Positions 44,245-53,270 of a stretch of 64,000 nt of DNA are shown in pieces. Below the pieces are notes generated by a model. The model was not told the DNA's origin and made no database searches. It saw nothing but the letters and a program-made list of their open reading frames with translations. Each line of letters starts with the position of its first letter. Within the stretch, counting starts at the first letter, position 1. The stretch comes from Bacillota bacterium (GTDB lineage: Bacteria > Bacillota_A > Clostridia > Lachnospirales > Lachnospiraceae). Made by a program: the position numbers and the translations under genes. The DNA is taken from positions 47,144 to 111,143 of the forward strand of contig JAEZTQ010000101.1 of NCBI GenBank assembly GCA_023443625.1, given 5' to 3'.

Positions 44245-45420
44245 TTGACTTATTATGAGATACTTGGGGTTGCCCCTTATGCTAGCCCGGAAGAGTTAAG
44301 AAAAGCATACCATAGTCTGATTAAACAATATCACCCAGATAACTATAAGGGAGACAGCAATATAGCAAAAGAAATGATTCGTGAGTTTAATGTGGCTTAC
44401 GATACCTTATCAGATCCAGAGAAAAAGCTAGTTTATGATTATGATCTAAGACATAATTCGAGAGACAAAACCAAATCCAGTAATAGTGGAATGACTTATT
44501 CTTCAAAAACTGATAATACACCACAGACAGAGACCACTTCATCGGTAAAGTCTCCAAAGAGTACCAGTGCAAAAGTAAAAACCAGGGATAAAAAGAAAAG
44601 GAAGTTTAAAATAAGGGTTCCCAATATTAAGGGGTGTCTATGGTCAGTTATCGGATATGCATGTGTGGCATTAATCATATATAAAGCTTTTGGTGGACAA
44701 ATCGATGTTCAAGGGCTATTTCAATGGGCAGAGGAATCCGTAACGAAACAAGTGCATCAGGTTTCAAAAGTTTTTGATAGAGATAAAAATGTAGATAATA
44801 TAGATAATTTCGGGGAAGAAACACCTTCGTATGTAACTGCAGAGTTTTTTCAAGAAATAAAAGAACGCTACGAAAATAATGATATCAAAGTTACTGATTA
44901 CGTATCATTGGACTTTGGAAAGAAATTTGAAGATTCTTTTAACATTGACGACGAAACGTTGGAGAACAACTGCATATTTAATGATGAATTTCTAAAATAC
45001 TACAGGGATGATTATTGGAAGAAGTGCTCGGAATTTGATGCATGGATAAAAAATGAAGAAATTGAAGGGGACAAGGCAAAGCTTAAGATAGAGATAGACA
45101 GTGCAAATTATTCAAGAGCAGTTGAAAAAGCTTATACCGATCTGGCGATTGAAAATGCAAAGAAAATGAAAAAGAACTTATATGGATTGCCGGACTCAGA
45201 ATTGCCATCAGTCTTTGTAGACAAGTTAAAAAAAGCTGTTAAACGTTATGATAAAACTTATATAGTAAATATTACGTTTACTTTAGAAAAGGCAAATGGA
45301 AACTGGATAATAACAGATTGCAATGATACCGAGGGATTAGTCAATGCTCTGCTTGCCAATGGATTATCATCTGTTGATACCGGAGAATTTGATTATCTTT
45401 TACTCAAATACATTGAGTAA
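44245..45420 (+). CDS. Membrane-anchored J-domain (DnaJ-like) protein
   Basis: The 391-residue protein opens with a J domain (about 1-65, YYEILGVAPYASPEELRKAY and the HPD motif in YHPDNY). A basic Ser/Thr/Lys linker follows, then one membrane helix (about 133-151, VIGYACVALIIYKAF), and a 240-residue domain with no recognised family. TTG 44245 follows AGGAGGG. The J domain should stimulate host DnaK; if its N-terminus is cytosolic, the C-terminal part is outside. It heads an operon with a membrane protein and a lipoprotein. Function unknown. Confidence 0.8.
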   Translation: MTYYEILGVAPYASPEELRKAYHSLIKQYHPDNYKGDSNIAKEMIREFNVAYDTLSDPEKKLVYDYDLRHNSRDKTKSSNSGMTYSSKTDNTPQTETTSSVKSPKSTSAKVKTRDKKKRKFKIRVPNIKGCLWSVIGYACVALIIYKAFGGQIDVQGLFQWAEESVTKQVHQVSKVFDRDKNVDNIDNFGEETPSYVTAEFFQEIKERYENNDIKVTDYVSLDFGKKFEDSFNIDDETLENNCIFNDEFLKYYRDDYWKKCSEFDAWIKNEEIEGDKAKLKIEIDSANYSRAVEKAYTDLAIENAKKMKKNLYGLPDSELPSVFVDKLKKAVKRYDKTYIVNITFTLEKANGNWIITDCNDTEGLVNALLANGLSSVDTGEFDYLLLKYIE

Positions 45421-45423
45421 CTT

Positions 45424-45993
45424 ATGGATTTCAAAAATTATTTGACGAGAGGAAGAAGTACTATGGATCAGATTAATGGTTTAGTATTAGATACAGCAGG
45501 TCCGTTGGATGACGGAATGAGAAGTTTTAATAAGCTTTATTTCATTTTTGGACTTATCGGTTTTATTATTGGTGCTATTATTGAAGGGTTTAAAACTGGG
45601 ATCGGTCTTGCGATTGTTGGTCTAATTGTAGCATTTTTTATTAAAGCATTAATTGCACAAGTAAAAATAGAAAACTTGAGTAGAACTAAATTTCATTACC
45701 CCACGAGCAATATCAGTTCAGCATTTCTCATGAAAACAATTGTAAAGCCGCTTACATCTTTAGGGATGACGGTAGAAATGAATTCAGATGGATCACCCAT
45801 TATATTGCATAATGGATTGCATTATACTATACTAATATTTGGAAAAAGCACATTTACGATAGATTGTCAGATACCTCTAACACAACGAATTGGTCATTAT
45901 TCAAAGGTTAGTTTGTATAAGAAGGCTGTTGTAACAATGGGATTGATTGCTTATACAATCCAGCATGAATGCATTAAGCAACGGGCTGTCTAA
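45424..45993 (+). CDS. Membrane protein, unknown (operon with J-domain protein)
   Basis: A 189-residue protein with two adjacent membrane helices (about 43-82, FIFGLIGFIIGAIIE and then IGLAIVGLIVAFFIKA) and a 100-residue soluble C-terminal part. The ATG at 45424 lies three bases after the previous stop; a second ATG at 45463 has AGAGGAAG upstream and may be the real start. No family is recognised. Operon position suggests a complex with the J-domain protein and the lipoprotein. Confidence 0.6.
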   Translation: MDFKNYLTRGRSTMDQINGLVLDTAGPLDDGMRSFNKLYFIFGLIGFIIGAIIEGFKTGIGLAIVGLIVAFFIKALIAQVKIENLSRTKFHYPTSNISSAFLMKTIVKPLTSLGMTVEMNSDGSPIILHNGLHYTILIFGKSTFTIDCQIPLTQRIGHYSKVSLYKKAVVTMGLIAYTIQHECIKQRAV

Positions 45994-46014
45994 AAAATGG
46001 GAGGATAAAATAAT

Positions 46015-46914
46015 ATGAATATTCTAAAGAAAAGTGTTATTGTAATGCTAATTATTCTAGTATTATCGTACTTAACCGGATGCGGATCACGTATTAATAA
46101 CTTGAAGAATGAAAATTCAGAAGTAAATCAGAACCCCCCAACGTTAACAATGTCACCTACTTCCATTCCAACATCAATAACGACACCAACTCCAACACCG
46201 ACACCTAGCCCAACGCCTACTCCGACTAATCCATTTGGTGAAGTGCCGATTGAAGGTTATGAGATAAATGAGAAATTTGAAAATATTAATATGTTAAGTT
46301 TACCGGAAGATTTTGATGAAGAAGCTTATTATGATTATTTGAGATATAAATATGGATGGAATCAGGATGATTATTTCTACAGACACCCGGATCAATTCTT
46401 TGAGGGAACAGATGAGCAGTTTGGCGAATATTGGTATCGTGCTAATAGTATTGAAAATGTTCTAACAGCGATGGAAACACAATTAAAGGATAAGTATGGT
46501 AATCCGCTTTATTATAATGATCCAGTTGTAATGAAAACAGAGGATGGTTTTTGTAATTATGCATACGGATATATTTCTGAAGAAAATCTTAATTCTGTTA
46601 ATTTAGATCAGATATATGTATCATGGTACTACTGGGTGGAAATTATTGATGGAACACCGAAATATTTATATTCTATGAATGATGTTGATACACTGCGTGA
46701 AACATATACCAAAGAAAATGGTTCAACTGCAAAGCTTGATTACCTTATGGATCAACTGGCTTATATTTACAATGCAGATATGCAGGCTCAATTAAACGGA
46801 ACCGAATATGAGTCAAACGATTTTATTAAAAGAGATATATTCTGCATACCCGTTGAAGATGGATGGTATGATGTTTCTGATTTAGAATATGCAGCAATAT
46901 ATCATTTAAAATGA
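46015..46914 (+). CDS. Lipoprotein with Pro/Thr linker
   Basis: A 299-residue protein with signal peptide and lipobox (LSYLTGC, lipidated Cys near residue 23), a Pro/Thr/Ser-rich linker (about 45-75) and an acidic, Tyr-rich soluble domain beginning after NPFGEVPIEGYEINEKF. GGGAGGAT precedes the ATG. It should be tethered to the outer face of the membrane. With the preceding two genes it forms a surface-related module of unknown function, perhaps excluding other phages. Confidence 0.7.
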   Translation: MNILKKSVIVMLIILVLSYLTGCGSRINNLKNENSEVNQNPPTLTMSPTSIPTSITTPTPTPTPSPTPTPTNPFGEVPIEGYEINEKFENINMLSLPEDFDEEAYYDYLRYKYGWNQDDYFYRHPDQFFEGTDEQFGEYWYRANSIENVLTAMETQLKDKYGNPLYYNDPVVMKTEDGFCNYAYGYISEENLNSVNLDQIYVSWYYWVEIIDGTPKYLYSMNDVDTLRETYTKENGSTAKLDYLMDQLAYIYNADMQAQLNGTEYESNDFIKRDIFCIPVEDGWYDVSDLEYAAIYHLK

Positions 46915-47099
46915 GTATTTATTTCCTTTTCAGGGTAAGCAGAACTATATTAGTTGCTTACCTTTTTTTGTTACGGACATAGATTGTCTGATACGTGTGT
47001 TATTATAAGTAAAATTGAATTACTTTGTAATATATGGTAAAATGATGCTATGTAATATTAGATAAACACTCTGCTGTCGTTGAAACGAGGAGATAAAAG

Positions 47100-48692
47100 A
47101 TGCCTAATTGGAATCCATTCTGGACAGATGAAGTTAAAATTGAAAATGGTGGTAGATATCCACTACTTCTTAATAGGTTTCATGATCATTTAGAAGATTA
47201 TTTAATAAAGGGGATTGTATCAATCACAGACAGGTTGAGATATATTTCTTATTGCTGCTGGATAATTGGGGATATTGAATATACGATGAAAATCAATAAA
47301 TATCACGAATTTGAAGAAGCATTCCGACGTAGAGAAAGTGCTCTTGCGATAGGATCATTTTTATTAAATCCGGAAACCGAACTTGGAAATTATGTGATTT
47401 ACGGACGTGATTATATGAGGGGAAGAATTGAGGATGTTAATGTAATGCATAACACCTCATTCAGTGTATTACCATCAAATCCACTAGGGGCATATGGTCA
47501 ATATTATAAAGGAACACTTCAGAATTGGGGAATTACTTATATTGATGATAACGGAATCATTAGATTGACGGACATAGGCAACGAATTATATAGAATAATG
47601 GAATTAATTTATAAAGAAAGTGATTATTATACTCATTATAAAGGTAAAGAGCATGTTCCAGGGACAGTGCTGTTTAATTGGGCGAAAATAAATCATTATG
47701 ATAATATTAGGGATAGATTTCATGAAGAAGAGCGTAATTTTTATAAAAGGATATTATTCCACTTGGATCAGAAAAATACTGAAGATTACAGAAGGGATTC
47801 TCTAACTATATATCTTGAATGTATAGATGAAGCAGAAAAGAGAAATGTTGTTTTTGATGAACGGTTTATCAGTAGCATTTTTTATTTTCAAATGTACAGT
47901 ACAGATACAGAAATTCTGAAATTTACTCCTTCTTATTTTTTAGATGATGCTTGTTTTTATTGGATGCTTTATGAAATGCAAGTATACTTTCAATGGTGGA
48001 TTTCTTCCTTTTTTCAGGATTTTCTTAATGCGTTAAAAGGAAGTATTATGGGCTTATCCTCTGATGAGGTTATAGAATTAGTTGATGCTGATTTGTTCAA
48101 TCATCAAGTTTATAAATTCCTTGAGAAGCATGAGGATTATATTGAATTAAATTTTAAGGAGTTTATAAGACTTATAAAAGAATACAATGATTCAAAAATT
48201 CAGTTACTGGAAGAGAGCATAGCATATGATAATGTTGATAGTATATCAGAGAACTGTGCAAACATGATGATGACGTTTTCGCTGCTTTATCAAAAGTATC
48301 TAGATATAAAAGAGGATGAACGATTCCTAAAGATAAGATTATATTTATCTGAGGATTACTGGTATAAAGATATATTTGAAATTATGGGGTCATTAAATGA
48401 AAAGAAGATTATTGAGGTGCTAAAGCTGTTGCTAAACAGGTTTGTTATACAAAAGCATGATAATGCTATGTATGAGAAGAGAGATCTTAGAAGATGTTGG
48501 TTTACAAAATCGGGAGAGAGATATATTTATCAAGCAGATGCCAATATTGAATGGAGATCTGCTAAACATGATAAAATATGTAAGTTTCTCTTTGATATGA
48601 AACTGATTAATGTCAAAGATAATACATTTGTTGTTTCTAAAGAAGGGAAAGAACTGTACAAGGAGCTAAAAGAGAAATATTATGAAGAATAA
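47100..48692 (+). CDS. Unknown 530-residue protein, partner of a PLD protein
   Basis: A large Tyr/Trp/Ile/Lys-rich protein without signal or membrane segments. I recognise no domain. It looks mostly helical, and two stretches (about 440-465 and 505-525) resemble winged-helix readouts (LLNRFVIQKHD, FVVSKEGKELYKEL). The ATG follows CGAGGAGA. The stop overlaps the start of the PLD protein by 11 bases, a strong sign of coupled translation and a complex. By position it is a candidate recognition or regulatory subunit of a defence-like system. That is inference. Confidence 0.65.
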   Translation: MPNWNPFWTDEVKIENGGRYPLLLNRFHDHLEDYLIKGIVSITDRLRYISYCCWIIGDIEYTMKINKYHEFEEAFRRRESALAIGSFLLNPETELGNYVIYGRDYMRGRIEDVNVMHNTSFSVLPSNPLGAYGQYYKGTLQNWGITYIDDNGIIRLTDIGNELYRIMELIYKESDYYTHYKGKEHVPGTVLFNWAKINHYDNIRDRFHEEERNFYKRILFHLDQKNTEDYRRDSLTIYLECIDEAEKRNVVFDERFISSIFYFQMYSTDTEILKFTPSYFLDDACFYWMLYEMQVYFQWWISSFFQDFLNALKGSIMGLSSDEVIELVDADLFNHQVYKFLEKHEDYIELNFKEFIRLIKEYNDSKIQLLEESIAYDNVDSISENCANMMMTFSLLYQKYLDIKEDERFLKIRLYLSEDYWYKDIFEIMGSLNEKKIIEVLKLLLNRFVIQKHDNAMYEKRDLRRCWFTKSGERYIYQADANIEWRSAKHDKICKFLFDMKLINVKDNTFVVSKEGKELYKELKEKYYEE

Positions 48693-50796
48693 TCTGGTTG
48701 AAGAATTATTTGATAAAAGTAAGGCATATCGTATGGGTATACTTTGTACGTACAGTTTAAATATTGATTTTTTAGAAAATTATCTGCTAAAGTTGGATGG
48801 GTTGTCTAATTGTACAAATCTCTGCGTATTTACGGATCGAAAAGTTTATAATAGTCATTTTGACTTAAACTCTATTTCAAGACCAAGGTGGATTAATAAA
48901 CGTTATTTACTTACACCAATTAATACTTCGGGTGTGTTTCATCCCAAATTGTATATTTTAGCTTCTGAAAAGGAAGTAAGAATTGGTATTGGGAGCGCTA
49001 ATTTAACAAGAGAAGGACTTGCTGGTAATTTAGAAATTGCATCAGTGTTTGTTATAACGGAAAAAGATAAAACTTATGCAGGATTATTAAAAGAGTGCTT
49101 AAGCTTTTTAGGCGATGTGGCGATGCTATCTGGGAGTACATGTGCCAATGAAGGTGTGAATGAATTTATAGAATATATAGATAAATTTATGACAGATGAA
49201 GAAGGGGATTTACATCTGATAAATAATTTGAACATCAGCATAGCATCACAGGTAGTAGATAAATTAAAAAATCATTCAGTTAATTCAGTTTATGCTATTT
49301 CACCATTTTACGATAAAGACTTGTCAGCGCATAAATATTTTCTGAAACAATACCCAAGCGCAGAACATCGTATTTATATCCAACAAGGCAAATCTAATTT
49401 TCCGGTGAATAATTATCATGAGTGTATGGAGAGTGTAAAGGTATATCTGTATAAGCAGCAAGATAGATATATGCATGGCAAGGCTTTAATATTTAAAACA
49501 ACGGGTGGTATTTTTTTGTTAACTGGCAGCGCTAATTATACATCAAGTGCTTTGTTAAGTAGTAAAGAAACAGGCAATATCGAAATTTCATTATTTGGAA
49601 AAATTACTAATGAAATATGTAGCGAATTATTAGAACCTAAAGGAATAAAAGCTACCTTACTTAAAGAGATTAAGAATCTAAAAACAACTCCGATTATTGA
49701 TCTGAATTTAGGGAATAACTATGAAATTGACAATTGGCTGATTGAGGCTTTTATAGTTAATAACCAACTGAATATTACTCTAAATGAAAGTGTGAATTTA
49801 ATTCCCAAAAAGATAATTATTAATGATAATAACAGCTTTAAGTATAATTATAAAAATTATATGACGCTTGATAATGTAAATAAATCAGATGTTAAGTTTA
49901 TTCATATTGAAGGAGAAAATGCTACAGGAGAAATAGTATTATCCGGCAAAGTATGGGTGATTGATCTAAACAAAAACCACGAGACATCGGATAAGAAAAA
50001 GTATTATGTGAATAATCCTATGCAGCTCACAGAGCAGCTGAGGAATATTATTGAAAACGGAACGGAACAGGATCTAATTGATTACTTGCTTATGTTCAAT
50101 ATTCCATTGGATTTGGTAATTAACAATATTGGAAATAGAGGACTTAAACCCATTGCTAGCAAAGGAAACGTATTTGGTGAGTTGATAAGTCAAAGAGCAG
50201 GTTGGTGGAAAAATCCAAATCTTATTGATGCAGTTAAGAGTTTCCTGGAGAGTAGTTATAATAAACTGTGTAGCCATTACAACAATATTCAACTTAATAA
50301 ATTGGGTAACTTTATGCTTATTATGGGAACGATGTTTAGTATGATGGAAGTGATTAACGATTACATTGTATCCACACATCGAAAAAACCCTATAGAAGCT
50401 AATGATTGGCGTATTATGCGTGAATATTACGATTTGTTCCTGGAATACATAAATGATACCCTTGAGTTGGTATGGTTAAGTGATGAGGAATATCCATCTT
50501 TTGAAAGAATGATTAATGATGCTATAAAACAGGATCAACAGAGACTATTAGGAAATATAATGTCATTCAAAGAATATATACAGAAAATGGGGTATGAGAT
50601 ACAGTTTGATCAATGTTATAAGATCTCAAAAAAAATAATTCACTCCATAAATATGTATATAGAGAAGGGAAAGATACGTACATCTAATGGGACAATAGTT
50701 GCACCGGTATTAGCGAATAACGGAATTAAGGATCAATATATAATAAATAGAGATGCTATTTGTAAGTATATAATTTCTTTAAGTAAAGAAAACTAA
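48682..50796 (+). CDS. Phospholipase D-fold protein with two HKD-like motifs
   Basis: The 704-residue protein contains two PLD half-sites in its first 290 residues: HPKLYIL with GSANLT (His87, Lys89, Asn107), and HGKALIF with GSANYT (His265, Lys267, Asn285). These may form one pseudodimeric active site. The remaining 400 residues are unrecognised, and the family is comparable to PLD nucleases in defence loci. It could cleave DNA, RNA or lipid headgroups. It is coupled by overlap to the unknown 530-residue gene. The helicases and DUF1998-type proteins of DISARM are absent. Confidence 0.78.
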   Translation: MKNNLVEELFDKSKAYRMGILCTYSLNIDFLENYLLKLDGLSNCTNLCVFTDRKVYNSHFDLNSISRPRWINKRYLLTPINTSGVFHPKLYILASEKEVRIGIGSANLTREGLAGNLEIASVFVITEKDKTYAGLLKECLSFLGDVAMLSGSTCANEGVNEFIEYIDKFMTDEEGDLHLINNLNISIASQVVDKLKNHSVNSVYAISPFYDKDLSAHKYFLKQYPSAEHRIYIQQGKSNFPVNNYHECMESVKVYLYKQQDRYMHGKALIFKTTGGIFLLTGSANYTSSALLSSKETGNIEISLFGKITNEICSELLEPKGIKATLLKEIKNLKTTPIIDLNLGNNYEIDNWLIEAFIVNNQLNITLNESVNLIPKKIIINDNNSFKYNYKNYMTLDNVNKSDVKFIHIEGENATGEIVLSGKVWVIDLNKNHETSDKKKYYVNNPMQLTEQLRNIIENGTEQDLIDYLLMFNIPLDLVINNIGNRGLKPIASKGNVFGELISQRAGWWKNPNLIDAVKSFLESSYNKLCSHYNNIQLNKLGNFMLIMGTMFSMMEVINDYIVSTHRKNPIEANDWRIMREYYDLFLEYINDTLELVWLSDEEYPSFERMINDAIKQDQQRLLGNIMSFKEYIQKMGYEIQFDQCYKISKKIIHSINMYIEKGKIRTSNGTIVAPVLANNGIKDQYIINRDAICKYIISLSKEN

Positions 50797-50855
50797 TCTT
50801 TCTTTCTTGAATATTTTGTATGTAATCATGAATAGATAATTTATATACTTATTAT

Positions 50856-51125
50856 AGTAGACTTAATAAAGTATATTTTTGTATATAAAACACCTTAGTC
50901 TTAACGGATTTTTAATAGCTGAATATTCCGGGGGGATTACACCAACTGTCCGGACTAAGGAAACTGCATTGGGGAATCTGGTTTCAGCTTGATTTAGTCT
51001 ACTTTGTTATTAGGTAAATAATCAAGGCTGCTCCGCACCGTAATAGCGGCAAGGCCTTGACAATTTACCCAATTACAAGTGTCCGATAGTAAAGCAGAAG
51101 TAGCCTGTTTCCACTTTTCGGAGTT
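50856..51125 (+). ncRNA. Candidate structured non-coding RNA between the PLD gene and a methyltransferase
   Basis: No ORF of useful length exists in 50,797-51,231, and parts of this AT-poor stretch pair well. AGTAGACT (50856-50863) pairs with AGTCTACT (50996-51003). CCTTAGTC plus CGGA (50893-50908) pairs with TCCG plus GACTAAGG (50949-50960). A near-perfect 14-bp stem is formed by GGTAAAT-AA-TCAAGGC (51013-51028) and GCCTTGA-CA-ATTTACC (51054-51069), capped by CCGC/GCGG. AAGTG/CACTT and TCCG/CGGA follow near 51077-51122. The downstream gene has its own promoter, so this is not simply its leader. It matches no RNA class that I recognise. Confidence 0.5.
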
Positions 51126-51127
51126 AT

Positions 51128-51199
51128 GGTTCCTGGAACGTGAATATTCAATAGCCATTTATAAAAAGGACTTGAATTTTCTTATAATAATAGTACAAT
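51128..51199 (+). promoter_or_regulatory. Palindromes and promoter upstream of the methyltransferase gene
   Basis: TTGAAT (51172-51177), a 16-base spacer and TACAAT (51194-51199) form a promoter for the methyltransferase gene. Upstream lie two palindromes, GGTTCC/GGAACG (51128-51139) and TGAATATTCA (51141-51150), possible regulator sites. Confidence 0.5.
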
Positions 51200-51231
51200 A
51201 GAATGTAATAATATGTAAGGAGGACGATTCT

Positions 51232-51957
51232 ATCTTAAAACCTAATAATTTTATATTACAGCAAACTACAATGTGGTCTTTTCCAGAACGAGGAAATTGG
51301 GCGACTCATTCAGGAATGTATCGTGGTAATTGGACACCATATGTTCCAAGAAATCTTATATTAAGATATAGTAAACTAAACGATTGGGTTTTGGACCAAT
51401 TTTTAGGCAGTGGTACAACATTAATAGAAGCTAAACTCTTAGGCAGAAATGCGATAGGAACAGATATAAACCTTTCAGCTTTATCAATTACTTCAAAAAA
51501 TCTTATGTTCAATTCTGAAGAATATAATCCTAAAATCATATTAAAAAATTGTGATGCGAGAAATTTAAATTTCTTACATAATGAAAGCATAGATCTTATT
51601 TGCACACATCCACCCTATTCAAATATTATAAAATATAGCAAAGATATTCCTGAGGATTTATCGACATTAGATTATCAAACATTTTTGAAATCTATGGATA
51701 AAGTTGCATCTGAGGCTTATCGTATATTGAAACCAGATAAAGTGTGTGCAATTATGATGGGAGATATAAGGAAGAATGGTAATGTCATTCCCTTAGGGTT
51801 TGAAATAATGAATATATTTATAAAAAACGGATTTATTTTACACGAGATAATAATAAAAGAGCAGCATAACTGCAGCTCTTCTAAGAGATGGGAACATATA
51901 GAGAAAAATTTTTTACTTATAGCACATGAATATATCTTTGTGTTTCTCAAATCTTGA
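51232..51957 (+). CDS. DNA N6/N4-methyltransferase (AUC start suspected)
   Basis: A roughly 241-residue methyltransferase: TMWSFPERGNWATH and RGNWTPYVPRNLILRYS at the N-terminus, SAM-binding motif I VLDQFLGSGTTLIEA, then motif IV HPPY (CTHPPYSNII). Motif I before IV and HPPY instead of DPPY are unusual but seen in this family. No ATG, GTG or TTG is in frame between the preceding TAG (51199) and ATG 51271. AAGGAGG (51217-51223) is eight bases before ATC 51232, which encodes the expected N-terminal residues (ILKPNNFILQQTT). It is convergent with an endonuclease gene, and probably belongs to the same restriction system. Confidence 0.75.
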   Translation: MLKPNNFILQQTTMWSFPERGNWATHSGMYRGNWTPYVPRNLILRYSKLNDWVLDQFLGSGTTLIEAKLLGRNAIGTDINLSALSITSKNLMFNSEEYNPKIILKNCDARNLNFLHNESIDLICTHPPYSNIIKYSKDIPEDLSTLDYQTFLKSMDKVASEAYRILKPDKVCAIMMGDIRKNGNVIPLGFEIMNIFIKNGFILHEIIIKEQHNCSSSKRWEHIEKNFLLIAHEYIFVFLKS

Positions 51958-51981
51958 GGTCTGTAAATATTAATTAAGAAA

Positions 51982-53265
51982 TTAATTAGCTAATCGCAGT
52001 ATCCAGTCAATCCACGAACGAACTGTTGAGGAGCGACGTTCAATGGTTACCTGGCTAATCGATAAGTTCGCTTCAACCATTATACTACATATCTCTTTTT
52101 TTTCTGGAAGAGTCCCAAATCTAATAGCAAGTTCAAAAACATTATAAAACACTGGGCGTTCAATAATCTTTTTAATTAAGGACAATTGCTTTTCTTTGTA
52201 TTTCAATTTCATTATCCGATATGCTTCTTGCGATAATTTATAAATGCGTTCATTATCCTCATTTTTTGTCCGTTCTATTAATCCTAGATACTCACAAGCT
52301 GAAATATAGTAATTAGTTTGTCTTGGATCAAACTCATAATTTAACGTAACTTCATCACGAGTTAGTTCTCCATTATATAACACAGATAGTAAATCTATAA
52401 CTCGTGCAAAAGAATCAGCTTGAGGAAAAGTTACTTCTGGCTCAGGTATAATCTTAATGTTTTGCCATAATTCAATAATATCTGATAATTCTAAATCATC
52501 ATTTGCGAAAGTATACGCCTTATGTTCTTTAAGTTTGAGAGAATTATAGTAATAGTCATCTTCAAAATAATATGTAAATGTATGAAAAATATCGTTAGAA
52601 AAGACTAAAAACATTGGTATTATGGGTTTAGTTATTTTTGAACGCCATAAACGATATGGGTAATATAACTGTCGTATTAAAATTTCGGGTGAAGCAATAT
52701 TTTTTGCTTCACAAATGCAGAAGCCTTCAGGACTCTCATACCCAGCATCAATTTCAACCTGGGCGTTTTGTACCGATACATCATATTTATTAGCGGGATT
52801 AATAATATTATCTATTGAGAAATTAAAATTACCAGAAGACATTCTTCCATTTACTGTGAAATTTACTTTTGCAGTACCCATTAAATCATTAATAATACCA
52901 CTATTATATGCGAATAAAAGGGCGGAGGCCTCGCTATATAAATTGGTATAGTCAATCGTTTGTAAATCCGGTATTTCAACAGATATTGGCTTGATATCGG
53001 AGTAGATTACATCAGCATGCGTTGTAAAAGAGCCAATAATATATTCACCACGAGATATTGGAAGGATTGAAAGTTTATTATCGCGGAAAATTTCAGGTAA
53101 TTGAGAAGATTGGTCGAATTTAGCCATAAGTCTAGCTTCTTTTACAGTATTAATTTCATTAGATGAAATTTTAAAAACGCCATGTTTATCTACCTTAGTC
53201 ACAATATCATGTCTGTCAAATAATATTTTCCATGCTTGTTCAATATTTATCTTAGAAGTAGCCAA
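51982..53265 (-). CDS. Type II restriction endonuclease (PD-(D/E)XK fold)
   Basis: A 427-residue protein. The segment QVEIDAGYESPEGFCICEAK supplies Asp173, Glu186 and Lys188, the D-x(n)-E-x-K arrangement of this nuclease fold. A winged-helix-like C-terminal part (SFARVIDLLSVLYN) may read DNA. The TTG start at 53265 is eight bases after GGAGG, which overlaps the stop of the methylase gene; an upstream TTG is less likely. It pairs with a Dam-type methylase upstream and a second methyltransferase convergent downstream. The recognition site is not known; GATC is a guess from the methylase type. Confidence 0.75.
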   Translation of the reverse strand: MATSKINIEQAWKILFDRHDIVTKVDKHGVFKISSNEINTVKEARLMAKFDQSSQLPEIFRDNKLSILPISRGEYIIGSFTTHADVIYSDIKPISVEIPDLQTIDYTNLYSEASALLFAYNSGIINDLMGTAKVNFTVNGRMSSGNFNFSIDNIINPANKYDVSVQNAQVEIDAGYESPEGFCICEAKNIASPEILIRQLYYPYRLWRSKITKPIIPMFLVFSNDIFHTFTYYFEDDYYYNSLKLKEHKAYTFANDDLELSDIIELWQNIKIIPEPEVTFPQADSFARVIDLLSVLYNGELTRDEVTLNYEFDPRQTNYYISACEYLGLIERTKNEDNERIYKLSQEAYRIMKLKYKEKQLSLIKKIIERPVFYNVFELAIRFGTLPEKKEICSIMVEANLSISQVTIERRSSTVRSWIDWILRLAN

Positions 53266-53270
53266 TCTAC

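Noticed and set aside
50856..51125. Retron msr-msd or ToxIN-type repeat RNA
   Set aside because: No reverse transcriptase or toxin gene is adjacent, and there are no tandem repeats. The region is reported only as an unassigned structured RNA.
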